From: Thermoanaerobaculia bacterium
GTDB lineage: Bacteria; Acidobacteriota; Thermoanaerobaculia; Multivoradales; UBA5704
Length of the DNA stretch: 5,993 nt
Assembly (NCBI GenBank): GCA_025937035.1
Contig: JAICSG010000270.1
Location: forward strand, 1 to 5,993
Direction of reading: 5' to 3'
Position 1 is the first letter of the stretch, and every line of letters starts with the position of its first letter. The position numbers and the translations under genes are program-made. The notes beneath the pieces are model-generated. The model was not told the DNA's origin. It was given only the letters and a program-made list of their open reading frames with translations, and searched no databases. Of this stretch, positions 1 through 5,993 are shown piece by piece.

Positions 1-1041
1 CGCGGAGGCGGCGGCCGGCGGGACCCCGACCCCCAGGGCATTCGCGATCGTCCGCGTGACCGAGGGCTGCTGGTAGTGGGTTTGCGAATGGAAGCCTGGG
101 GCGACGTCGGGCGCGGCGACGATCAACGCCGCCCGGCCACCGCCGCCCGTGCAACTGGTGGAGGAGGACCGGTCGTCCTCCGCGCCGCCGCAGGAGCCCG
201 TGTATCCCGAGAGGCTCCCCTCGTCCCACCAGATGATCAGCAGACCGTCCCCGCCCGGCTGGAAATAGCTCGATCGCAGCAGCGGATCGATGTTGGCCTG
301 CAGCCAGGCGTCGGCCGAGGAGACGCCGCAGTCGTGGGCGTCGTTGCAGCCGTTGGGGATCACCAGCGAGAAGTTGGGCAGCCGGCCGGCGTCGAGGTCG
401 GCTTGGAAACCATTCGCGGCATCCTCGAAATTGACCACGTTGCAGGCCTGCTTGACCGCGTCGTAGCCGTCGGGCTCGCCCGTGCAGTCGACCGCCTGGC
501 TCGGAGGCGTGCCCTGGCGGACGTCGCTCAGGAAGACCGCCGGCGCATGGCGCGAATAGTAGTGCCCCGTGGGGTTGGAGCCGGTGATCCAGTCCGGCTC
601 CTCGACGATGAAGCCGCGCGACGGGAGCGAATCCGTGTACTGCTTCCAGGTCTTGCCCGCCGAGATCACCTCGCGGATCAGGGAATCCGCGTCCGCCACC
701 AGGTTGGTGGGGTTGCCGCCGCAGTGGACGGTGCCCGAGGTCGTGCAGTACGGCGTGCCCTCGAGCATGTAGAAATATTCGCTCATCGAGCCGTGGGCGT
801 TGGGATAGAACTGGTCGGCCAGGCCGTAGCTGGCGATCAGCGTATTGTTCATGTACGGCGCCGACGAGAGCCCCACCACCCCGTTGTTGGCCGCCTCGTA
901 GCTGTGGTTCTCGAACGCCACGATCACCACGTGATTGTGCGGGGGCACCGTCTGGGCCCGCAGAGAGGGACCGGCCGCGAGGAGCGCCAGGCCAAGCCCC
1001 CAGACCGGGACACGAAGACTCCGAGACCGTTGTGCTGACAT
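1..1041 (-). CDS. Secreted phosphoesterase / acid phosphatase family protein (3' end cut by window edge)
   Basis: The reading frame starts at ATG (1041-1039) and stays open for 347 codons to the left edge, so the C-terminus is missing. A GGTGGAG Shine-Dalgarno (1050-1056) lies 8 nt before the ATG. Residues 1-29 form a Sec signal peptide: basic start, hydrophobic GLGLALLAAG, then LRA-Q. The mature part matches the phosphoesterase family that includes bacterial acid phosphatases and phospholipase C. Matching motifs are HVVIVAFENHSYE (37-49), HGSMSEY (83-89), TWKQY (131-135), HAPAVF (165-170), LPNFSLVIPNGCNDAHDC (221-238), LLIIWWDEG (267-275) and SVTRTIANALGV (327-338). By analogy with AcpA-type enzymes, E44/N45 and D273/E274 should bind the catalytic metal. 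S85 is a possible nucleophile, which is my inference. Eight cysteines (99, 107, 186, 200, 232, 238, 284, 297) suggest disulfides outside the cytoplasm. It probably hydrolyses phosphomonoesters or phospholipid head groups in the periplasm or medium; the substrate cannot be read from the sequence. Family call is firm, exact activity is not. Confidence 0.88.
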   Translation of the reverse strand, partial: MSAQRSRSLRVPVWGLGLALLAAGPSLRAQTVPPHNHVVIVAFENHSYEAANNGVVGLSSAPYMNNTLIASYGLADQFYPNAHGSMSEYFYMLEGTPYCTTSGTVHCGGNPTNLVADADSLIREVISAGKTWKQYTDSLPSRGFIVEEPDWITGSNPTGHYYSRHAPAVFLSDVRQGTPPSQAVDCTGEPDGYDAVKQACNVVNFEDAANGFQADLDAGRLPNFSLVIPNGCNDAHDCGVSSADAWLQANIDPLLRSSYFQPGGDGLLIIWWDEGSLSGYTGSCGGAEDDRSSSTSCTGGGGRAALIVAAPDVAPGFHSQTHYQQPSVTRTIANALGVGVPPAAASA

Positions 1042-1096
1042 AGATGGATCTCCACCGATCGTCGTCCTCCGAGCACCTCTGCTCGCGAGACACGTC

Positions 1097-1120
1097 TTAC
1101 TTTGCAATATGCAAAAGTAA
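1097..1120. repeat. Near-perfect inverted repeat in the intergenic gap
   Basis: The arms TTACTTTGCA (1097-1106) and TGCAAAAGTAA (1110-1120) are inverted copies with one extra A in the right arm and a 3-nt centre (ATA). It is AT-rich in otherwise GC-rich DNA and covers the -12 region and predicted start site of the sigma-54-like promoter. It could be an operator. It is a poor intrinsic terminator for the upstream oxidase gene because the stem is not GC-rich and no clear T-tract follows. The rest of the 1042-1130 gap holds only the phosphoesterase leader and Shine-Dalgarno. Confidence 0.6.
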
Positions 1121-1125
1121 TACCG
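1110..1125 (-). promoter_or_regulatory. Sigma-54-like (-24/-12) promoter for the phosphoesterase gene
   Basis: Read on the minus strand the site is CGGTATTACTTTTGCA. It has GG (1124-1123), exactly 10 nt, then GC (1112-1111) inside TTTTGCAT. Against the consensus TGGYAC-N5-TTGCW it matches GG, Y and A of the -24 box and all of TTGCA at -12. Transcription would start near 1099-1100, giving a leader of about 58 nt before the ATG at 1041. The site sits just past the stop codon of the hydroxy-acid oxidase gene, where a promoter for the next gene is expected. It overlaps the inverted repeat at 1097-1120. Confidence 0.55.
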
Positions 1126-1130
1126 GTGAG

Positions 1131-2222
<1,092 letters not shown>

Positions 2223-2231
2223 CCCCTGATT

Positions 2232-4703
2232 CTAGGACAGGGAGACGGCCCGTGCGGAGGGCCGCGCGGAGCCGGACGGGGGTACGGCCCGGTCCAGGAA
2301 GCGCTCGACCTCCTCCCCGTCGAGGGCGTGGCAGAGCAGATAGCCCTGCCCGTAATCGCAGCCCATGGCCCGCACGCGCTCCAACTGCCCCTCGGTCTCC
2401 ACCCCCTCCGCCACCACCCGCATGTGGAGGCTGTGCGCCAGGCCCACCACGGCGCGGACGATCTCGTCCCGCTTCCCCTCGGGTCCCATGCCGCGGATGA
2501 ACGAGCGGTCGATCTTCAGCACGCTCACCGGGAATTCCTGGAGCGAGCTCAAGGAGGAGTAGCCCGTCCCGAAGTCGTCGACGCAGAGCTCGATGTCGAG
2601 CGACTTGAGGTGCCGCAGGAGCTCCACGGCCTTCTCCGGATTTTCGAGGATCGCGCTCTCGGTGATCTCGAGCTGCAGGGTCTCCGGCGGCAGCCCCGTG
2701 GTCTCCAGGGTGCGGCGGATCTGCTCGACGAGATCGGCCTGCAGGAGCTGGCGCCGGGAGAGATTGACGTTGATCGTCAGCGGCGGGTCCGACGGGTGCT
2801 CCCGCTGCCAGCGCTGGGTCTGCTGGCAGGCCTCGGAGAGCACCCAGCGGCCGATCGGCAGGATCAGGCCCGTCTCCTCGGCCACCTGGATGAACTGCGA
2901 CGGCGGCACCAGCCCCCAGGCCGGATGCCGCCAGCGCACCAGGGCCTCGAAGCCGGTCACCCGGCCGTCGGCCAGCGAGACGATCGGCTGGTAGTGGAGC
3001 CCGAAGCTCCCCTCCTGGATGGCGCGCCGCAGATCGGTCTCCAGCCGCAGGCGGTCCAGCGCCTCCAGGTGGAGCGTCTCGTTGAACACCTCGTGCCGGT
3101 TCCGGCCCAGCGCCTTGGCCCGGTACATGGCCGCGTCGGCGTCGCGCAGGAGCTCCTCCGGCCGCTCGTAGCCCGCCGTGCCGAAGGCGATGCCGATGCT
3201 CGCGTTGATGTAGACCTCCTGGCCGTCCACCTGGACGGGGGCGGCCAGCCGCTCCTCGATCCGCCGGGTGAGCCCCTCCGCGTCTATCTCGCTGCGAAGA
3301 TCGTCGAGCAGGACCGCGAATTCGTCGCCGCCGAGCCGTGCCACCGTGTCCCCGGGGCGTACGCAGGTCTCCAGGTTGCGGGCGATGGCGACCAGGGCCT
3401 CGTCGCCGCGCAGGTGGCCCAGGCTGTCGTTGATCAGCTTGAAGCGGTCGAGGTCGAGATAGAGGACGGCGAACTGGAAGCCCTGGTGCCGCTTGGCCCG
3501 GGCCAGCGAAAGACCCAGCCGGTCCAGGAAGAGGGCGCGGTTGGCGAGGCCGGTCAGCGCGTCGTGGAAGGCGTCGTGGAGGAGCCGGTCCTCCGCCCGC
3601 TTGCGCTCCGTGATGTCGGTCTGGGAGCCGGCGATCCGCGTGGCCCGGCCGTCCGGGGCGCAGAGGGCGATCCCCCGGCTGAGCATCCAGCGGTAGGTGC
3701 CGTCCCCGTGCCGCATGCGGTGCTCGTTCTCGAAATGCGAGCCGGAACAGGTGTGGGCCCCCAGCGCCTCCTGCAGCTTGGGCAGGTCGTCGGGGTACAC
3801 GCGCTCGAACCATTCGTGCGGGCTGCTGCTCAGCTCGGCCTCGCCGTACCCGAGCATCTCCTTCCAGCGCGGGGAGAGATAGAGCTCGTTGTGCTCCAGG
3901 TCCCAGTCCCACAAGCCGTCGTTGGCCCCCTGGGCCGCCAGGGCGTAGCGCTCCTCGCTGGCGCGCAGGGCCTTTTCCACCCGGCGCCGCTCCTCCACCT
4001 CGTCCTCCAACTCGCGCGTCCTCTCGTGCACCCGCCCTTCCAGGCTCCGGTTCAGATCCACCAGGAAGCGGGAGACGTAGACGGCGACCAGCGTCGCCAC
4101 CAGGGTCGACAGGATGAAACAGAGGAGCTCCACCTCGTCGGTCAGGCTGGAGACGCGGCGCATGTCGAGGCCCGCCTGCCGGACGCGCTGCCTCTCCTCC
4201 TCCTCCCATTGCGGCAGGAGCTGGTTGAGGAGCTGCCGGCCGAGCGGGTCCGCGCGCGTGGAGAGCTCCGCGATGGCGCGCCCGTCGTCCACGCCGAAGC
4301 TGGCGCCGGCCCGGCGCCAGGAGGCGCCGAGGTCCCGCCACGCCGCCGTGAACCGCTCGGCCGTCGGCGAGGCGCCGCCGGAGATCGCGCGCACCTTGGC
4401 GACCTCGGCGCTGATCTGGTCGAGCCGGGCCGCGAGCTCGGTCCGGACCTCCTGGCTCATCGGGCTGGAGCCTGGCGCGCCGAGAACGCCCGCCAGCAGC
4501 GCCATCTCCCGGCTGGTCTCCCGCAGATGCCGCTTGATCGAGGCGATGAGGAGCTGGCGATCGATGCCGTTCCGCAGCCCGGCGAGGCTTCTCGCCCGCG
4601 CCCGGTCCCCCCAGACGTGGACCCCGAGGTTGAGGGAGAAGAAGATCAGGATCGCCAGCAACCCTCCGTACAGCCGCCTGTGCATCGCCATCGCCCACCT
4701 CAC
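2232..4703 (-). CDS. Membrane PAS-GGDEF-EAL cyclic-di-GMP synthase/phosphodiesterase
   Basis: The protein is 823 residues from the GTG at 4703. Order of parts: transmembrane helix about 10-30; a largely helical periplasmic region about 31-190 that I do not recognise; second transmembrane helix about 192-213; coiled-coil linker about 216-250; PAS domain about 250-365 ending in the PAC-type GSQTDITERK; GGDEF domain about 374-540; EAL domain about 555-803. The GGDEF site is intact (RLGGDEF, 458-462), with metal-binding D417 (LDLDRFK) and an inhibitory RxxD site (R449-D452) exactly five residues before GGDEF. The EAL domain keeps E586 (FEALVRW), N647 (NVNLSRRQ), EITE (679-682), DDFGTGYSSL (709-718), K730, E766 (AEGVET) and Q786 (QGYLL). 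Both synthesis and hydrolysis of c-di-GMP therefore look possible; which dominates is unknown. The GTG start overlaps the upstream stop by 4 nt, but the ATG at 4691 (819 residues) has the better ribosome site. It is the middle gene of the operon. Confidence 0.95.
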   Translation of the reverse strand: MRWAMAMHRRLYGGLLAILIFFSLNLGVHVWGDRARARSLAGLRNGIDRQLLIASIKRHLRETSREMALLAGVLGAPGSSPMSQEVRTELAARLDQISAEVAKVRAISGGASPTAERFTAAWRDLGASWRRAGASFGVDDGRAIAELSTRADPLGRQLLNQLLPQWEEEERQRVRQAGLDMRRVSSLTDEVELLCFILSTLVATLVAVYVSRFLVDLNRSLEGRVHERTRELEDEVEERRRVEKALRASEERYALAAQGANDGLWDWDLEHNELYLSPRWKEMLGYGEAELSSSPHEWFERVYPDDLPKLQEALGAHTCSGSHFENEHRMRHGDGTYRWMLSRGIALCAPDGRATRIAGSQTDITERKRAEDRLLHDAFHDALTGLANRALFLDRLGLSLARAKRHQGFQFAVLYLDLDRFKLINDSLGHLRGDEALVAIARNLETCVRPGDTVARLGGDEFAVLLDDLRSEIDAEGLTRRIEERLAAPVQVDGQEVYINASIGIAFGTAGYERPEELLRDADAAMYRAKALGRNRHEVFNETLHLEALDRLRLETDLRRAIQEGSFGLHYQPIVSLADGRVTGFEALVRWRHPAWGLVPPSQFIQVAEETGLILPIGRWVLSEACQQTQRWQREHPSDPPLTINVNLSRRQLLQADLVEQIRRTLETTGLPPETLQLEITESAILENPEKAVELLRHLKSLDIELCVDDFGTGYSSLSSLQEFPVSVLKIDRSFIRGMGPEGKRDEIVRAVVGLAHSLHMRVVAEGVETEGQLERVRAMGCDYGQGYLLCHALDGEEVERFLDRAVPPSGSARPSARAVSLS
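4692..4701 (-). promoter_or_regulatory. Ribosome binding site favouring the ATG at 4691 for the c-di-GMP enzyme
   Basis: GAGGT (4701-4697, minus strand) stands 5 nt before the ATG at 4691-4689, ideal Shine-Dalgarno spacing. The longer-ORF start, GTG at 4703-4701, has only a weak purine run (GGCGGAAAG, 4714-4706) before it and itself overlaps this Shine-Dalgarno. A third candidate, ATG at 4685, is 11 nt away. I favour 4691, which would shorten the protein by four residues without changing any domain. Confidence 0.55.
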
Positions 4704-5221
4704 CGCTTTCCGCCGGAGGCGACCAGGGGATAGCCGTTGTCGCCCGGCAGCTTGCCGTCGATCCGCAGCACCTTCACACCTTGCGGGATTCTGTCGCTGG
4801 AGACCAGGGCGATGGCCCCGGGGATCTCGCGCACCAGGCTCGCCGACATCTCCGGCGAGCCGGTCCCCTTCGGAACGGTCGGAGCGCCGTCAGCGAACAG
4901 CCGGTTGATCCAGTACTGCTGGTATTGGGTCTCATTGCGCTGCTGATAGATCGTGTGCAGGAGGACCTGCCGCTCCGGAGAGCCCCGCGGGGGGGTCAGC
5001 AGCGTGATCATCAGCTCGCTCGACCAGACCGGGCGCTGCCCCAGGAAGATCCTGCGCAGCTCCGCCAGGCTGAGCTCGTCCACCGGGGTCTGCGGGTGGA
5101 CGATCACCGCGATCGGGATCGGCGTTCGCGCGGCATCGGCGGCCGCGAGCGGGGCCAGCGTACCGGCCAGGGCGGCGCAGGAGAGGACGATCCAGCGGTG
5201 TACGGCTCGGGGTCGAGGCAT
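4700..5221 (-). CDS. Small periplasmic PstS-like substrate-binding protein
   Basis: The protein has 173 residues. Residues 1-31 are a Sec signal peptide (MPRPRAVHRW, hydrophobic core IVLSCAALAGTLAPLAA, cleavage near ADA-A), so the mature protein is periplasmic and about 142 residues. It resembles the short proteins annotated as phosphate ABC transporter substrate-binding proteins: strand IAVIVHP (37-43), DELSLAELRRIFLGQRPVWSS (48-68), then YWINRLFADG (103-112), KGTGSPEMSASLV (118-130), PGAIALVSSDRIPQGVKVLRIDG (134-156). Full PstS proteins are about twice as long, so this is a one-lobe or minimal version. No permease or ATPase gene is beside it, so transport is unlikely. Its stop overlaps the start region of the c-di-GMP enzyme gene, and I infer that it acts as a periplasmic sensor partner of that enzyme. 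The ligand is not known; phosphate is only a family label. The ATG at 5221 is chosen because it gives a complete signal peptide; the Shine-Dalgarno is weak (GGG, 9 nt upstream). Confidence 0.85.
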   Translation of the reverse strand: MPRPRAVHRWIVLSCAALAGTLAPLAAADAARTPIPIAVIVHPQTPVDELSLAELRRIFLGQRPVWSSELMITLLTPPRGSPERQVLLHTIYQQRNETQYQQYWINRLFADGAPTVPKGTGSPEMSASLVREIPGAIALVSSDRIPQGVKVLRIDGKLPGDNGYPLVASGGKR

Positions 5222-5239
5222 CGGTGATCGCCCGAAGCC

Positions 5240-5272
5240 CTGGAATTCCAGCGGTTTGCCGGCATTCCCGGC
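5240..5272. repeat. Two dyads in the operon leader
   Basis: CTGGAATTCCAG (5240-5251) is a perfect 12-bp palindrome. GCCGG (5258-5262) and CCGGC (5268-5272) form a second dyad with a 5-nt centre. The two blocks share an ATTCC core and their centres are about 20 bp apart, roughly two helical turns. They lie between the predicted sigma-54 start site (about 5280) and the start codon at 5221, so they could be a repressor site or leader-RNA hairpins. Function is unproven. Confidence 0.3.
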
Positions 5273-5290
5273 GCGGGCTTCCAGAAGTTT

Positions 5291-5306
5291 TGCAAAAGTG
5301 AGGCCT
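5291..5306 (-). promoter_or_regulatory. Sigma-54-like (-24/-12) promoter for the binding-protein/c-di-GMP/oxidase operon
   Basis: On the minus strand the site reads AGGCCTCACTTTTGCA: GG (5305-5304), 10 nt, GC (5293-5292), with TTGCA complete at -12. The -24 half is weaker (AGGCCT against TGGYAC). Its ACTTTTGCA core is identical to that of the site at 1110-1125. The -12 part lies in a perfect 10-bp palindrome, TTTTGCAAAA (5288-5297). Transcription would begin near 5280, leaving a leader of about 59 nt before the ATG at 5221. On the plus strand the same palindrome has no GG at the right distance, so it does not serve the HIT gene in this way. Confidence 0.5.
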
Positions 5307-5324
5307 GAGCTATCGAGGGGGATC

Positions 5325-5330
5325 TATACT
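5325..5330 (+). promoter_or_regulatory. Possible -10 box for the HIT gene
   Basis: TATACT is close to the sigma-70 -10 consensus in a GC-rich context. No convincing -35 box is found about 17 nt upstream. The implied start site (about 5337) would fall on the Shine-Dalgarno, leaving almost no leader. I record it as the only candidate promoter seen for the HIT gene, with low confidence. Confidence 0.22.
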
Positions 5331-5348
5331 CTCCCGGAGCCGTCTCTC

Positions 5349-5762
5349 ATGCCTTTCACCCTCCACCCCACCCTCGCTCGCGACACCGTCGAGGTGACCC
5401 GGCTCCCGCTCTGCCGCGCCCTGCTGATGAACGACCGCCGGTTCCCCTGGCTGATCCTGGTGCCGGAGCGGGAGGCCGTGCGCGAGATCCACCAGCTGTC
5501 GCCGGCGGACCGGACCGCTCTCGTCGAGGAGATCGCCCGGGCGAGCGAGGCGCTGGAGCGCCTGTTCCAGCCGGACAAGCTGAACGTGGGCGCCCTGGGC
5601 AACATCGTGCCGCAGCTCCACGTCCACGTCGTCGCCCGCAGCGCGGGAGATCCCGCCTGGCCCGGCCCGGTCTGGGGCTCCGGCCCGGCCGCGCCCTATG
5701 CGGAACGCGAGCTCGCGGAGATCCGGGCGAAGCTGGCGGCGGCGCTCGCGCGGACCGGCTGA
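5349..5762 (+). CDS. HIT-family nucleotide hydrolase/transferase-like protein
   Basis: The 137-residue protein fits the usual length of compact HIT (histidine triad) proteins, which bind nucleotides and cleave or transfer nucleotidyl groups. Family signatures are MNDRRFPWLILVPERE (27-42), KLNVGALGNIVPQLHVHVVAR (77-97) and DPAWPGPVWG (101-110). The triad reads Q89-L-H91-V-H93-V-V: glutamine replaces the first histidine, while H91, at the nucleophile position, and H93 are kept. As far as I recall, this Q form is common in this bacterial subfamily rather than a defect. No signal peptide, so cytoplasmic. The ATG at 5349 is chosen because GGAG (5336-5339) lies 9 nt upstream and the product begins where the family begins; the frame is open back to 4953 but that stretch is antisense to the binding-protein gene. 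It is divergent from the operon. The physiological substrate is unknown. Confidence 0.9.
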   Translation: MPFTLHPTLARDTVEVTRLPLCRALLMNDRRFPWLILVPEREAVREIHQLSPADRTALVEEIARASEALERLFQPDKLNVGALGNIVPQLHVHVVARSAGDPAWPGPVWGSGPAAPYAERELAEIRAKLAAALARTG

Positions 5763-5767
5763 GTCAC

Positions 5768-5784
5768 TGGTACTCCGCTTGCAA
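5768..5784 (+). promoter_or_regulatory. Near-consensus sigma-54 promoter for the EF-hand gene
   Basis: TGGTAC (5768-5773), a 5-nt spacer TCCGC, and TTGCAA (5779-5784) match the consensus TGGYAC-N5-TTGCW at every defined position, with GG and GC exactly 10 nt apart. It begins 6 nt after the stop codon of the HIT gene. Transcription should start near 5794, about 40 nt before the ATG at 5834. It implies RpoN plus an activator ATPase, which is not encoded in this window. Confidence 0.75.
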
Positions 5785-5799
5785 CCTCAGAGGGTTGCA
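5780..5799 (+). repeat. Inverted repeat at the EF-hand promoter
   Basis: TGCAACC (5780-5786) and GGTTGCA (5793-5799) are perfect 7-bp inverted arms around TCAGAG. The left arm overlaps the -12 box and the right arm the predicted start site. It might be an operator, or a weak hairpin at the 3' end of the HIT transcript; no T-run follows, so a terminator is unlikely. Confidence 0.4.
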
Positions 5800-5802
5800 G
5801 GA

Positions 5803-5820
5803 CCTGCCGCGCGCGGCAGG
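5803..5820 (+). promoter_or_regulatory. GC-rich hairpin directly before the ribosome binding site
   Basis: CCTGCCGCGCGCGGCAGG is a perfect 18-bp palindrome. In RNA it could form a stable short stem (CCTGCC/GGCAGG or longer). It abuts AGGAGG (5821-5826), the strong Shine-Dalgarno 7 nt before the ATG at 5834. The arrangement could modulate translation or protect the 5' end of the mRNA. No T-tract follows the stem, so it is not a standard terminator. Confidence 0.5.
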
Positions 5821-5833
5821 AGGAGGTTTTCCG

Positions 5834-5993
5834 ATGCGACTCCCGACCCTCTATCTCCCTCTGGTCTTGATCTCGTCCCTGGCCCTCGCGGCGAGCGCGC
5901 CGCCCAAGGCTTCCAAGCCTCCGGCCAAGCGCCCGGCCGAGGCCAAGAACCCTTACGTCCAGCGCTTCAAGGAGCTGGACCGCAACGGGGACG
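5834..5993 (+). CDS. Secreted EF-hand (calcium-binding) protein, 5' part only
   Basis: The frame is open from ATG at 5834 to the right edge (53 codons seen) and is cut by the window. It is preceded by AGGAGG at 7 nt, the best ribosome site in the window, suggesting strong expression. Residues 1-22 form a Sec signal peptide (MRLPTLYLPLVLISSLALAASA). A low-complexity Lys/Pro/Ala linker follows (23-38). PYVQRFKELDRNGD (40-53) then begins an EF-hand: the entering helix RFKEL and loop ligands D49, N51 and D53 at positions 1, 3 and 5. Bacterial proteins of this kind usually carry two or more EF-hands and bind Ca2+ outside the cytoplasm; how many are here cannot be seen. The function is otherwise unknown. 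Confidence 0.75.
   Translation, partial: MRLPTLYLPLVLISSLALAASAPPKASKPPAKRPAEAKNPYVQRFKELDRNGD

Noticed and set aside
76..1038. A 320-codon plus-strand frame at the left edge
   Set aside because: It is antisense to the phosphoesterase gene, whose minus-strand product has a signal peptide and family motifs throughout. The plus-strand product is Arg/Val/Gly-rich with no similarity I recognise.
1097..1120. Intrinsic terminator for the oxidase operon
   Set aside because: The stem is AT-rich and lacks a good U-tract. The overlap with a -24/-12 element makes an operator or promoter role more likely.
5285..5300. Sigma-54 promoter on the plus strand for the HIT gene using the same TTTTGCAAAA palindrome
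   Set aside because: The bases at the required -24 position (5280-5281, TC) are not GG, so the element fits only the minus strand.
4953..5348. N-terminal extension of the HIT protein back to 4953
   Set aside because: The extra residues are antisense to the binding-protein gene and the divergent promoter region. The ATG at 5349 has a Shine-Dalgarno and gives the normal HIT family length.
5310..5627. Minus-strand frames opposite the HIT gene
   Set aside because: They overlap a clear HIT-family coding region and yield low-complexity products without motifs.
5780..5820. Possible intrinsic terminator for the HIT gene
   Set aside because: Neither stem in this stretch is directly followed by a run of T, and both coincide with the promoter and leader of the next gene.

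Overview
This window is GC-rich DNA with compact bacterial gene packing and no mobile element, RNA gene or CRISPR array that I can see. Three of the five or six products carry Sec-type signal peptides or membrane anchors, which points to a Gram-negative envelope. The very high GC at third codon positions, the secreted phosphoesterase, the secreted EF-hand protein and several sigma-54-like promoters would suit a soil or sediment Acidobacteriota or a Myxococcota/deltaproteobacterial-type lineage. The phylum is an inference and cannot be fixed from this window alone.

Layout. Positions 1-1041 (minus strand) hold a secreted phosphoesterase/acid-phosphatase-family gene that runs off the left edge. 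A short gap (1042-1130) follows, with an inverted repeat and a sigma-54-like promoter. Positions 1131-5221 (minus strand) form a three-gene operon, read right to left: a small periplasmic PstS-like binding protein (4700-5221), a membrane PAS-GGDEF-EAL cyclic-di-GMP enzyme (2232-4703, possibly starting at 4691), and an FMN-dependent alpha-hydroxy-acid oxidase (1131-2222). Gene junctions are a 4-nt stop/start overlap and a 9-nt gap, so the three are very probably co-transcribed and translationally coupled. The divergent intergenic region 5222-5348 carries a second sigma-54-like promoter for the operon. On the plus strand follow a HIT-family nucleotide-binding hydrolase gene (5349-5762) and, behind a near-consensus sigma-54 promoter and an RNA hairpin, the start of a secreted EF-hand protein gene (5834 to the right edge).

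How the parts may work together. The operon reads as a signalling module. The exported binding protein would sense something in the periplasm and could act on the approximately 160-residue periplasmic region of the c-di-GMP enzyme. That enzyme has intact synthase, hydrolase and feedback-inhibition motifs. The oxidase would link the module to 2-hydroxy-acid (lactate-like) metabolism. The most notable regulatory observation is that three separate genes or operons each have a GG-N10-GC element with TTGCA at the -12 position, about 40-70 nt before the start codon. This suggests that much of the window belongs to an RpoN (sigma-54) regulon.
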